Part shown: positions 11,542-22,967 of the stretch, in pieces | Layout: each line of letters opens with the position of its first letter | Numbering within the stretch: the stretch's first letter is position 1 | From: Epithemia pelagica | Lineage: Eukaryota; Bacillariophyta; Bacillariophyceae; Surirellales; Surirellaceae | Assembly (NCBI GenBank): GCA_946965045.2 | Contig: OX337228.1 | Coordinates: forward strand, 1,178,001-1,242,000 | Direction of reading: 5' to 3' | DNA length: 64,000 nt | Position numbers and translations under genes: made by a program | The notes under the pieces: generated by a model | Seen by the model: the letters and a program-made list of their open reading frames with translations, nothing else | Databases searched by the model: none | What the model was told of the DNA's origin: nothing

Positions 11542-14500
11542 ATGGAACCGGAAGATTCATCACCGCAAAAGCCCCGATTGACGTCGGCCATTGAGACGCC
11601 CTTGGAGGCAAAGCATGATAAGGACGAAGCGACGAAGAAGAATGAGCTACCCTCCATGCATGACGACGTGGCCATCGAGGCCGCGCCTTCCCACACACAA
11701 GTTTTATCGACTGGCGAACTGGATCGGGGAACAAAGAGAAAATGTTCGGACCCGAGGAATCACACGCCCTCTCGATCGTCTCATCGAGGCCGGAAACCAC
11801 GCACGGACATGGGGTTCTTCTTGTATGAGTCGCCTTCAAAGTCATTTCCCCAAACGACGAGATTCGATGGAAAGTCACGAAATGTCGTTTCCACAGTGTT
11901 GAAAGATGAGATCTGCAACCTGAAATCTGAGGCCAGTGTTTCGGCCGAAAATGAAACTCTTCCGAGTATCACCGAGACTCCGATAGACGACAAATCACCA
12001 CGAGATGAAATCGAGTCAAAATCAAAGAAACAGGATACTGAGTCCGCCCCACCAACGGCGTTGTCGGCTGCGAACTCGCTGAACGGAGGTAAGAGAAAAC
12101 GATCTGGAAGACAAAGATCCACACCAGCAACAAACATAATCAAAACAACTGCTGACTCGTCCACATCAACCAAACGGCGACGAGCCGTGGATGGTGGTAA
12201 GGATTTCTCAACATCCTGGATCTGTTGTGAATGTGGTGAGGCTGAATGTAGCATGTTGAGTGCCCATCAGAAAGCCGATACAAACGACGATGACTTGATC
12301 ATTTGCGAGGGAACATGTTGTCGACTGTTTCACTATCCTTGTGCTGGCTTGTCAAGAATGCCTTTACCACACGAGACGTATGTCTGTCATGATTGCCAGG
12401 TCGGACAACATGCTTGTGCCTTTTGCCACACCTATGGTGTTGATCATGTCGACGTGTTTCCCTGTAGTCAGGTTAATCAATGTGGATTGTTTTATCACGA
12501 GTCCTGCCTCGTGTTGAATGACATTTCCTTTCAACTTGTACCAATGGGCAGTGACGATCCCCGAAACCAAGACAGTGCTGCGTGTGGGGAGGAACCACTT
12601 CTTCGTCGTGAGTTCACATGTCCAGCTCATTCATGTTGGACGTGCAGTTTCGTTGCAGAAGATGAAGTTAGCCAGAGTAAGAAGGTGAAGAAGAAAAAAG
12701 GACGCCCCGCTAGTACAGTCAATAAGAACTCCAGGGGATTGATGGTACGTGATACTCAGAATGATCTCATTGTTGATGACAAAGCCTTCTCACGCGTGCA
12801 TCTTGTGTTGAATTTGGCTGTGTACCAATGAAACCCCACAATAGCGATGTCTTAAATGTCCTCGAGCATTTCACGTCAGATGCATTCCACCAGCAGCACG
12901 ATTCCACGAGTTGGCTCTTTTGTGCCATGAACACGCGCTTACCCACAAACTGCCTGAGCTAGATTCCAAACACTCTCTACAATCTCGGTTGGAAGAAGCC
13001 ATCTGCAAAAAGTTTGAGAGTACTGATAAAAGGAATGTCTTGTATCAAAGAGCTACCGTCAATGGCGAAAAGAATAATAATTTCTTCGGAGGGTTGTCAG
13101 GAAATGTTATGACGAAAGCAGAAAAACTTCTTCTGCAAGACTTGTCTTGTCTCACTAATAAGGAAAATGAAAATGACGATAGCGACGACGATGGACTTGA
13201 AACATTAGAAGCTCTCGGAATCCTCCCTTTTTGTCTCCCATGTGGAATCAAGGACGATATATACTCCAAGCCACCACCTTACAAGCATGTTCAATCACTG
13301 CAATACAACAATGGTGGTCGCCCTCAAAGAATCTTACCAATGCAGGGAGAAAGATGCCAATGCGTCGGTCGATGTGGCGATGATTGTATCAATAAAGTTT
13401 TGTATGTCGAATGCTTCGGTGATGCCGGTTCTCCTCATTCAAATTGTAACGTGGGCAAGGAATGTGGCAATCGTCGTCTTGGTCGTCGGCAATTTGTGAA
13501 ATGCAAGCCACAACGTGAACAAGGTCGCGGATGGGGCTTGGTGCCTTGTACCGACGTCAAAGCTGGTGATTTGGTGACTGAGTATGTCGGTGAAGTGATT
13601 GATGCCTCCACGAAAGAGGAGCGTTTGGCCAATTGGGCTAAGGACCACCCAAACGACTCAAACTTCTATGTTATGAGTCTTTCAAATCAATGGTACATTG
13701 ATGCCCGTGAAGTAGCCAATCTTAGTCGGTTTATCAACCACTCATGCCAACCAAATTGTCGTTTGACCCAAGTGAACGTTGACGGATACTTGAGGAATGG
13801 CATTTTTGCTCTGGTCGATATCCCAGCTGGTGAATTTCTGAGTTACGATTACCGGTTCGATACCAGACAAGACGAAGACAAATTTATCTGCCGCTGTGGA
13901 GCACCAAACTGCCGCGGGACCATGAAATCTAGTTTGGTTCCTAAAGCCCTGATGTCTTCGTCGTCGTCCACACTGCATCCACGCAGCGAGGCTGAGAAGA
14001 AGGCGTGGGAACAGGCTAAGAAGGATTTGCTGAAAGACGAGGCATTTGTCCATGACTTTTATGCAAAACGAGAAGAACGCCGTTCACAAGTACAGGCGAT
14101 GGTACCTGCTGCAAGCAACAGCAGCGAATACGTTTCTAACGGCGTTCAGGCTCGTAGTCGTACAATCCACACGCCTCGGTTATTCTTGTGGCGCAATGCT
14201 GTTGTTGGCTCAGACTTCGAAACTCGTCTGGGTAAATTGAACCAACAAACTACCTACAGTACTCCGAACACAACAAAGACAAGTTCCCAACTTCCTTTGC
14301 TGCACGTAAGGAGAAACTGAATCCATCTTTAATGTTGTTTTTTAGGAATCAACATTTGGCACTGAGGATGCTGAGTCGGCTAGAATAATACAGCTGAGCA
14401 CCATGCACATTCGTCTCTCTTGTCTTGGTACTGCGCGAGGGCGGCAGCAGCAACAGTTCGGTACGAGGAACAACAGGGCTTCCAGAAGAATCGTTGACAA

Positions 14501-14655
14501 ATAAGTTCACTTACTTCCGTGAGCTAAATATTGGTCCTCATCCTTTTGTTGACTACACCTTAGACACAAATGGAATTTTTTCGGCCTTGCAACAAATCTT
14601 GGAAGCAGGGGCTGAAGCTATGACACAAGATAGAGATATCATCCTGGTCCACTAG
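11542..14655 (+). CDS. PHD-AWS-SET histone lysine methyltransferase, NSD/SET2/ASH1-like
   Basis: Exon 1 is 11542-12744. Intron 1 (GTACGT...AATAG, 12745-12844) is removed so that GLM joins RCLKCPRAFHVRC, completing a PHD-type Cys/His cluster. Exon 2 is 12845-14305. The last exon probably starts at 14440 and ends at the TAG 14653-14655, giving about 959 aa; an alternative 3' splice site at 14346 or 14394 would end at 14504 instead. Order of parts: disordered basic N-terminus; PHD-like zinc fingers (about aa 226-430, starting WICCECGEAEC); AWS Cys cluster (about 573-615); SET (about 630-745) with RFINHSCQPNC, the NHSC cofactor-binding motif, and LSYDYRF, the catalytic Tyr region; post-SET CRCGAPNCRG (about 750). 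PHD + AWS + SET + post-SET is the NSD/SET2/ASH1 class, which methylates H3K36. Missing: no PWWP domain is seen. Class assignment is firm; the exact mark is inference. Confidence 0.9.
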
Positions 14656-15105
14656 CGTGTTGTACTTCTAGAAAGAAATTATAGTGATGCCCAGGACCAG
14701 GACGGGATTCCGATCTCGCCGCTCTCTTTAATCCCTGCTCCTCTAGCACGCCATGGACGCACACTAGGGTTACTTACTAGGTAGTAGGAGTAGTACTAGC
14801 TAGGAGTATGAGGAGAAGTACTATTGAAGCCGAAAATGTAGTGTAGACTTACTCCTCTAGCTATCTCTACTGCTACTAGGAGTACCTACTCTAGCTAGCT
14901 CTAGGGACCGCCAACCTCTTGGAGTGGCTCTAGCTAGAGGATTAGTACTAGTGAGTTGTGAGCCTCCCGAAGATGCGCTTGTAACGTGTAGAGTTCATGA
15001 GAGACCCAACTACGGCATGTCTTCGATTCTCTCGATTATTTTATTCATAGAACAGTGAAGTCGTTGTTCTGTCTCCAATGCCTATGTTCCTGATTACTGA
15101 TCAAG
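14656..15105. other. Intergenic spacer with CTAG-rich low-complexity block
   Basis: 450 bp between the SET gene and the coiled-coil gene. Between about 14741 and 14952 the tetranucleotide CTAG occurs 13 times, where random sequence would give about one. Short palindromes such as CTCTAGCTAGAG (14929-14940) and near-inverted repeats (AGCTAGGAGTA near 14808 against TACTCCTCTAGCT near 14850) could fold. The rest should carry the SET gene 3' end and the promoter of the gene at 15106. Confidence 0.6.
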
Positions 15106-16713
15106 ATGGATACAGACTCGCCAGATAACAAGAGAGAAGACAAGCTCGATGATGACACCACGAATCGTCGAGAGAATCTACGGGCCAAGCTGCGTCAATC
15201 AGAAGCAAGACTTTTGAAATTTACTCGAAGTGAAGATGCCACCGGAGGAATAATCGGTCATATGGCCGCTGTCACAGCGGATCTTAAGAAAATTGAAGAG
15301 GAAAGGAGTATGTTGGAAGTCGAGTTAGGCCAACTTCAAAATAAAACTGATGACCAAAATGACGAATTCTTGAAAAAACAGATGGCTGGAATCCAGGAAG
15401 GGTTTAAAAAACAAGTTGAAATGATAACTGGGCTTCAAGAAGAACTGGCAATCAAAGAGGATGAAATCGCGCAGCTGCGTGAAGATCTCGTCAAAAAGCT
15501 TCGTCGGATTGTCGAACTCGAATTTGATTTAGAAACACACTCGGTCCACTACACAAATTACGCGAAGGAGCAGTTCAAGCTGAGTGAGGAGGCACTAGCG
15601 GAAATCAACTCCAGCATTTTGCAATCTGCTGACGTCGAAGTCACGGAGGCTGCGTCACCATCTACTCTCGATGGCGATGTATCTTTTCGAAGTGTGGGCA
15701 CTAGACATGGTTCTCAGCGCAAAGCTGAAAAATTGATTACGAAGCTTCTTGGGGACCTGGATGACTTAGAGGCACGATACAAGGTAGATCGATTGGATTC
15801 AGCTTCGGAGATCCACAAATCCCAGATGACGATTGACCAGTTGACTACTCGGATCGAGGTTCTGGAACAGGAACTCGCGTCATCGAGGAAGAGCAGCGAC
15901 GACGCAGAGAACTCAAATGACTTCGACAGGAGTACGGAGCAAAAGCCTCCGCTCCACAGTTCAGATGCGGGGGAGGAGAGCATGACTGTCCAGGTTCTGC
16001 GGAGACGGAATCAGGCGTTGGAAGCGCGCAGAGTCTTGTCACAAAGGGAGATTGAAAGATTGAGTGCTGCACTTTCGGCGCACCATGCTTCTACAAATGA
16101 ACTGACGCTGCAGCACCAAAACACAATCGATGAATTGAAAATGGATAACTCCACCCTACGTGCCCGTCTGAATGAAATGGAGAATTCGTCGACGCGACAA
16201 AATCAACGGGGGGGAGGAGGGATATTGAAAAAGATGACATCGCGCAGCAAGAGCCTCGCTTCGGCATCTGTTGTACCACAGCATCCTTCTGGTGAATTAT
16301 ACGCGTCGATACAAAAAAGACTACAGCAATATGTTGGAAAACTGGCTCTTTTGGAAGCAGAACAGTCTGTGAAGAACCGCCAAATATCCACCCTCAAACA
16401 GGAAGTGGCATCGCTCAGAATGAGAGAAATTGCAGTTGGGAACAATGTAGCTTACAGCGAGGACGATTCGAATTTGTTGAAATCCCAGGTTGGCCGGGGA
16501 CGGATGCGAAGGGACGGCAGCACCGAATGCAGTGACGAAGGTGGAAAATCAGAGGACGATTCTTACATTTGTGAACTTCAAATGCAACTACAAGAGGCGA
16601 ATCATCTTTTGGTAAAAAAAGACCAAGAATTGGTGATCGAACGGGCAAGATCAGCATCCACTGCGGCAGGCCTTCTCGCACGCATTACAGCCCCGAGTTC
16701 CTTGAAAAATTGA
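15106..16713 (+). CDS. Coiled-coil protein of unknown function
   Basis: Single 535-aa frame starting at ATG 15106. No enzyme motif is visible. Heptad-like patterns of Leu/Ile/Val with Glu, Lys and Gln fill about residues 20-165 (EERSMLEVELGQLQNK and neighbours), 200-260, 300-360 and 395-430, separated by Ser/Asp-rich hinges. A poly-Gly patch (RGGGGILKKM) lies near residue 368, and the C-terminus returns to a coiled coil ending in SSLKN. This looks like a structural or adaptor protein of cytoskeleton, vesicle tethering or centrosome type, but those roles are only guesses from composition. It has no intron and stands alone in the plus orientation. Confidence 0.8.
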   Translation: MDTDSPDNKREDKLDDDTTNRRENLRAKLRQSEARLLKFTRSEDATGGIIGHMAAVTADLKKIEEERSMLEVELGQLQNKTDDQNDEFLKKQMAGIQEGFKKQVEMITGLQEELAIKEDEIAQLREDLVKKLRRIVELEFDLETHSVHYTNYAKEQFKLSEEALAEINSSILQSADVEVTEAASPSTLDGDVSFRSVGTRHGSQRKAEKLITKLLGDLDDLEARYKVDRLDSASEIHKSQMTIDQLTTRIEVLEQELASSRKSSDDAENSNDFDRSTEQKPPLHSSDAGEESMTVQVLRRRNQALEARRVLSQREIERLSAALSAHHASTNELTLQHQNTIDELKMDNSTLRARLNEMENSSTRQNQRGGGGILKKMTSRSKSLASASVVPQHPSGELYASIQKRLQQYVGKLALLEAEQSVKNRQISTLKQEVASLRMREIAVGNNVAYSEDDSNLLKSQVGRGRMRRDGSTECSDEGGKSEDDSYICELQMQLQEANHLLVKKDQELVIERARSASTAAGLLARITAPSSLKN

Positions 16714-17477
16714 TGGGAATGGCCAAAACAGCCATATCTCGTCGCGGCTTGTGTTGGAGGGGAAATCTCGACAATAGTATAGAGTGATGGGTGTGTCTTT
16801 GTTGTTGCCCCGGAAAGATCTTTCCAGCACGCCCGGAAGTTTGCTAATAAAGAAGTCCAGTCACCAGTATTGAACGCCATCTCTGTGTTGTCTTTGTTCA
16901 TTTCGGTTTTCGGTGACAAAGCCCGGTTTTGATGACCCCTCAAGACACACAGCCACAGCAATGAAACCGCGACGTACATTGTCTACAGCGGGATTTCCTA
17001 CATTGATCAGGTTCAGACTGGGAAAGTGCCCCCGATTCGGAATTGAAAAAGCTGAATCTGGTTCTCAAACCTCTCGGCAGCTCCATGAATGAATAATGGC
17101 TTGGAGACTTGACCGCTGTTTCATTTTAAAAAGCCATACCGAAAATAAGACGCGGTGCGATTAATAATAGTGCCTTTGACTCGATGTACTTTTCGTGCCC
17201 CGTACATTAATTGAATTGCAGGGAGCCAAGAGACAACACCAGAGTTGCGTCGAAAAGCGATGAATTTTATTCAGAGTACTGTCTCAAAGCTGTCTCAAAG
17301 GTTTGTTCACGAGACATCGCTTGTTCGTAGTTAATTTTTAACCAGCATGATTTTCTCTAGCAAAATAATGATCTTTCTTTAAGTTCTTCAAATATGATGT
17401 GTGTAATCGATGATGCGAGGGACGGCCGGAAGAAGGCAAAATTACTCAAGAGTCATCCATCCGTAATCGGTAATCGA

Positions 17478-17530
17478 GCAGCACACACACACACCTACCT
17501 AGCACACACATCTCGCACACACACACCTCG
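17478..17530. repeat. CA-rich microsatellite
   Basis: Interrupted (CA)n tract with intervening CCTACCTAG, CATCTCG and CCTCG blocks. Simple sequence, likely variable in length between strains. No gene overlaps it. Confidence 0.85.
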
Positions 17531-18075
17531 CATAAAAATGGTGCATTATTTTATTACATATACTGCTCCCGCCATTTCTAGTTGTGCAAACTAACTACTT
17601 ATTCTATCAGAGTTGATCGCTTGCACATTTTGTAGAACTTTTATATGTGAGTACTCGATTCAATCCAGTGATAATCAACTATCATCAGCCAGTCACCACC
17701 ACCACACCTGGTACATGCGCAGACCGATCCAACAATCCCAGCCAACTGCCACACCCAGGACCCAGCGCCGGTACGAAAAATTGGCGAAAATCACGAGAAA
17801 GCTGTCAACAAGTTACAGATTACAGCGATGCAAGTCATAGACCTCAGAATAGAATTGGAACTGATGCACAATTAGGCTTAGATCAAATATGCAAATATTT
17901 GCTCTGGCCAGCTCTTGGAATAAAGTAGTCTATAGTTTGATTCGGACTGATTCATCATTTTCCGATATAGATGAGAACATAAAATGCGTCTCACCAAGTA
18001 CGCGGCTACGTCGTGATAAAGGTCTTGTGCCTCGCAACATTTTCACAAGCATACTGAACTACAGGCGAAGAGGCA

Positions 18076-18149
18076 AGATATCGAACATCGAAATACGCCA
18101 GCCATATCCTTGAGATATCGAACATCGAAATACGCCAGCCGTATCCTTG
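18076..18149. repeat. 37-bp tandem duplication
   Basis: Two adjacent copies of a 37-bp unit beginning AGATATCGAACATCG, at 18076-18112 and 18113-18149, differing at one base (CCATATCC against CCGTATCC). A recent local duplication in non-coding DNA. Confidence 0.92.
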
Positions 18150-18188
18150 AGTCACTCCTCTATCGGCTTCTCAAAATTGAAATGTTGT

Positions 18189-18224
18189 TTTACTTTTATG
18201 AAACATTTTACTTTTATGAAACAT
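18189..18224. repeat. 18-bp perfect tandem duplication
   Basis: TTTACTTTTATGAAACAT occurs twice in a row, at 18189-18206 and 18207-18224, without mismatch. It lies only about 40 bp after another tandem duplication. Confidence 0.92.
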
Positions 18225-18870
18225 TCAAGTTTGTCAAAATTTCAAGCATGGAAATTGTTGCCACATCTGGTTCGGTTTGTCACAACTAATCACACGTTCT
18301 TGCACGGTTCACGGTCCTTACAACCTTGGACCAGAAGGAGAATATTAGAGTTCAAATACAAGATGAAAAAACACACTGTGTAACATCATATGCCTACGAG
18401 TGCAGTCGAAAGCTAAGGCCTCGAAAATCAGAATATCCCTTCACTAGACTACCCTGACTTCAAGTGCTTGTGTGTGGTAACTTTCAACGGTGCAGTCGAT
18501 CAACTCTGCTTTCGCTGTTGGCAGATGAACGACTTCAGATATCAACCCTATGCATTGTTTGTTTTGTAGTGTGGCCAAACACAGGGGTAGGGAGCAAGCC
18601 CTCGTAGTTCAAGGCTTACTTCGGTGTTCGGTGTTGTCTACAAGCGCTTCAAAAGCCCGATCTAGAACATTTTTTGGTAGGGAGGGAGCAAGACTGCTTA
18701 TTTCCAGGGTGAATTCTCTGTCACATCCAACCGATCTTCGAAAGGACGATCTATTACAAATGGAATGGACCGTCGTTAGCGACGAGGCGGGGACACCGTT
18801 GGACATCATCGACTGGGCTTCTTTACAAGTCGTCGCCAGATTATTTTCTCACAGAGGTTGTCGCCAAACC

Positions 18871-18930
18871 CGCCGTACTGGGATGCGATGGACATCAGCC
18901 CGCCGAACTGGGCTGTAATGGACAGGAATA
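18871..18930. repeat. 30-bp imperfect tandem repeat
   Basis: Two adjacent 30-bp units start CGCCGTACTGGGATG (18871) and CGCCGAACTGGGCTG (18901) and match at most positions over their first 25 bases. No coding role is apparent. Confidence 0.75.
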
Positions 18931-21626
18931 GGGTCTCAGAAAGAAAACGTGACTGTCCACTAGATTCTCCGGTTGCTTAGCTTGGTCGAGTGCCCATAAC
19001 TTACGTGAACAAGCAATGTGGAGCACTCTTACGTGGTCCTGTGACAGACAGCAGGTACGAGTCCAAATAGACAAGCGAGGATCGAACGATTTATGTTGCA
19101 GGAATCACATTCTCCAGAAAGGAGCCGAGAGCTTCCATTGGTTCATGTTCGATAGTAAGGCATCATATAGGCTATCTACGTGTAAAGCATCTCCGTGTAG
19201 TCTATTTTTTGTGACGTGAGAAAAATGATGGTGGTAAGTACAACAGGTATCCCTGAACTAGAGCACCCACTCTCTCTTTAGTGATTGAGGGTGATGCAGC
19301 ACAAACCATGTGTCAGAAGAAGTTGCTTTAGTGGAAGCACCACTTACATAAAAAGGAGCAATGCAGGTTGAAGTTTGTTTCCCTTACCCTCCATGGTGCT
19401 GATCAATTTTGTGTGTAAGACATTTGCATAACTATAGGTACTAGAGGTACGTTTACGTAGTTGCCACGCAGCAAAATTTTCCTTAAAAACGTCCGCATCG
19501 CAAAAATAGAGCTTGCGGCAAAAAATTTGTCGAGGACCCGCGAGACCAACATGTAGAGAAGACTTAGTATGAGGCGACGGCTATATTTTGTTGTTCCATC
19601 CCCAAAAGTCTTGAACTGAGATATTGAAAGAGCTGTGCCTCAGGGATCTCATTCTGCACAAAGGAAGTGATCTCTTCTTCGCAGTATTGCTCCGAGGTTC
19701 CATGGGTGCATATTTGAGGCAACGGTCAATAAATCGGTGAAATGTCCACATCGAATTTTCAATTTTCCACAACCTGGATTCAAGGCGATACCCACCTAAA
19801 ATACCGAATTCTCGACCACTTTGGGATAGTGATTCTCAACAACCCACCACCAAGAGACTACCATCTACTACCGTTGAAGAATTAATGTACAGTGCTTGTA
19901 CAGGCTGAAACTTCAGCAGAGGGTTTCGCCATTTTCAGATATTTTTGCGTGGAGAGTGTGTTGTCATACAATGTGCGGTGTCATTCACGTTACAACAAAA
20001 AGTTATCAGGTGAGTCTACAAGTTTCCAAAACAGTGCCGTACACTGGAATCTGTTGGGAAATCACAATAAGAAACCCAAATTTAGGAGGTACATAATTCT
20101 GTCGTTTGTACAGAATTCAGTAGGGGTGGGGAAAATTGGATTGCTTACGCTTCGGAGTATTAAAATGAAGATTTTCTGGTCTGAAAATGACAAACTGTGG
20201 GTCTGAAAGTTATCCATGAAGTTGACGATTGAGGCCTAACCCTTGCTAGTGGTCTGAACGGCGATTTAGGGGCTCAAATTAGCGAGCCTCTCTGGTTGAT
20301 AGTTGGTGTCTACCCAGTAAGTCACTTTCAATCCTCTTTCTCATCCCGCGAACCTAACCATGCTCCCAAATCTACCGAGTTATAGGCTGTCTTGTACCCC
20401 AAGTGCCCCCATTAGTCTTCCATCTGGTAAACTATCCATGCCTTGTGCGTGTGGGTTTACGACTCTTCGTTTTGTAATACCCTCATGCGTGAATTCGAAC
20501 AAACTCGACGGATTCTTGTGCGGAATACAAAAACTGGCTGTGTGCGTCTGCTGCAAACTATTTGGTTTCGTCTGATTTTGAATATGTAGGAATGCAATGC
20601 CATGGACTGTAGGTGAGGGCCAGTCATGTACAATAGAAACTGACTCAAACTAGATATCGTGATTCAAAGTTGTTAGAGGCTCCATAAACGATTCTTCTTA
20701 TTCTAAGCTTACAATGTTACATAGGACTTGTCCCATTTACCGTGGCTGTTAGCCAATACGGAATTGCAGTAGATATGATGGGCATCCATGCCTAACATGA
20801 TGCTTTCGACATGTTCTCTGGCTTTGACTCGAAATGGATCAGGTCACGCTGGGAGCAAGGTACCACGATACCTCATCAAGCATTCCAATTTCCATGCGAA
20901 TGTAACCTAACCTAGAAAGTTAGTTATTCAATTGTTCAGAAGCAAGGGAACAGAGAACCTTGATGCTCCTTTTTGTCTTTGCCAGCCTATGTCAAGGTTC
21001 CTTGTTTGCGATGGCGGATAAACAGAGGAGATGGATGGAGAGATACCACCTAACAGTATATGGATGAAATTTGTGCACATTCGTACATCAACAAATGAAT
21101 GCTTACTCATTACTGCGATAGCTGTTTCGTTCCCAATCTCCAACGAGTTCATTCAGAAGCACGGTTTCAATGGTTATTGAATATGCTCTTTCGACCGACT
21201 ACTCCTAGCCTGTATTCTATTTTGATCACTCAACAACAACAAATCGGATGGGACACCGCTTCTCTCGCGAATGGATTGCCGTGCGCAATATGTATGTCGC
21301 CACTCGCGATAGTACATAGATTGGTTTGGAGCCATCACCAAGAGGGCCAAGAGCATCTTCCAGTATTCCACTACCAAAGCGAGGAATTTCCGACAGTCCC
21401 TCGGTCTGATCTCGGGAGCTTCTCCTACCAGCCGCACTTCGCATGCCGGAAACCCGGTTATTTTTTGATCTGCTTTTCGTTCCCTTCCTCTGAATTTACC
21501 GACCAATATCTATCACTGTTAGCGCTCGTGATAAACTTTTCGCACCGCGCTGTTTTGGCAAACAACAGCAACTACTAGAGTAACTACGAGTATCGTAGAA
21601 TCTTACGTAGCTTCTGTACTGCTGAC

Positions 21627-21956
21627 CATGGCCGCCGCGATGGAAGGCTCCGACTCCGACGATCCCGATTCCACCATGGCTACTCACCGTACCAACACTA
21701 CTCAGAACCCCGCTGAGCTCGAACAACCCCGTTTTCTATTTTCTGGACCTCCTCCTCCGCTGTAGAAGTCGCGCTGGCACCTCGAAACCCGCTTGGCCAG
21801 GATGGTGCTATCCAAAAGACTCACCAGAGCGCAATTCAGCAACGAGTCTCTACCGGATAGCACCGACTTCTCCAACGCCTTGACGCCCATCACGCTTCCT
21901 CCACTCAACAGTTTGAATATCTTGCTTCCCTCCTCTGAAGGCAACCACATCACTTG
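21627..21956 (+). pseudogene. Degenerate reading frame, possibly a mobile-element remnant
   Basis: A good-context ATG (GACCATGG) at 21627 opens a frame rich in Ser, Asp, Pro and Thr for about 45 codons. It meets one TAG at about 21762, then stays open in the same frame for about 65 further codons, with regular Leu/Pro content (LPPLNSLNILLPSSEG), until a TGA near 21956. The sequence style resembles the start of a gag-like protein, but there is no zinc knuckle, protease or reverse transcriptase near it. It may be a decayed retroelement or chance. Confidence 0.25.
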
Positions 21957-22967
21957 ATTTCTGCAGCGAAGAAGGAAGAGTGGTTTCTGGTTAAGTTGGA
22001 TTGTTGTCAGCGGTAATCTTGTTAATACCTTTACCAAGACGTGAAAAAGTCAGGTGTACGAAATCTTTAGTTTCCACATACGGTAGGGTAAATGAATAGA
22101 CCAGATAGAGCCTGTTCCTTGTGAACACGTCGCTTATGAAACACACACTCATTATCAACAATAGGACGAGAGTTTTCTCATTCTGCGCAATGAATGTCAG
22201 TACCTCCGGTATTTGCCTATTTATTCTATGGACTATGCAATGCAAATCTGTCATTGACTGTTGAATTCCGACCAGACATATGTTGGTGCTCCATTGTTCC
22301 TGCCCCATCTTAACAGATTCTGACTTGATTTGAGGATGGAACGTGACATATTTTCATGGTTCTCCTTTTTCATGCTCCTTCGTGGTCAGACACCGAATCG
22401 TGAAAACGACAAGTTCTCGCTGTGATAAATATATATAGTGGTTGTCTCCATTTCCTCTCTCTGAGCCCTACAAGACCGGTCATCGGGATGCCATACCAAA
22501 CAAACCACATGCAACTTGTTGAAAATACCGTCTCGGTTTGTAATCTCAAGTGTGCACGAGGGAGTGAACACTAGAAGGAGAGAGGTACCCACGCCCTAAC
22601 AACAACGCGCAATACTCAAAACGCATCGCCGCGCAACACCTCAAAACGCATCGCCATTACTACTGCCTCGTCGGGCGTCCAAAAAAGTAGTCTGTTGGGG
22701 TTGCTTCGATGTTGGTCCCGAAAGCGTCCTGCGTTTTTCTTGTCGCGGAAGTGAAAAAAATACAAAATACGTGTCGTTATTTATTTTATATTTTATGAAA
22801 ACTGTAACCCTTTTCCGCCCTAACAAGAAGATCTTCGTCGTGGATGATTGTTGTTTTCCCCATCTAGGAAGTTAAGACGTTAGTTAGTTTAACAAGAAGG
22901 CTAATTTTACCTCCTCAAAGTCCCCCAAGCAGTTTGTACAAGAAAACTGCTTGTGAGTTACGAGGTT

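Larger units (their letters stand above)
16714..22967. other. Gene-poor region, about 6.2 kb
   Basis: No reading frame here exceeds about 160 codons and none shows a recognisable domain on either strand. Base composition is more A/T-rich than the flanking genes. The region contains small tandem repeats (listed separately) and a degenerate frame near 21627-21956. It most likely represents decayed mobile-element DNA and unique intergenic sequence; I could not find paired long terminal repeats or inverted termini by eye. Confidence 0.5.

Noticed and set aside
16602-16979. 125-codon minus-strand frame at the end of the coiled-coil gene
   Set aside because: Overlaps the sense gene end and 3' flank; no recognisable motif.
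21099-21578. 159-codon plus-strand frame and a 110-codon minus-strand frame opposite it
   Set aside because: Neither strand shows a domain or a codon pattern like the clear genes nearby; each appears to be the shadow of the other by chance.
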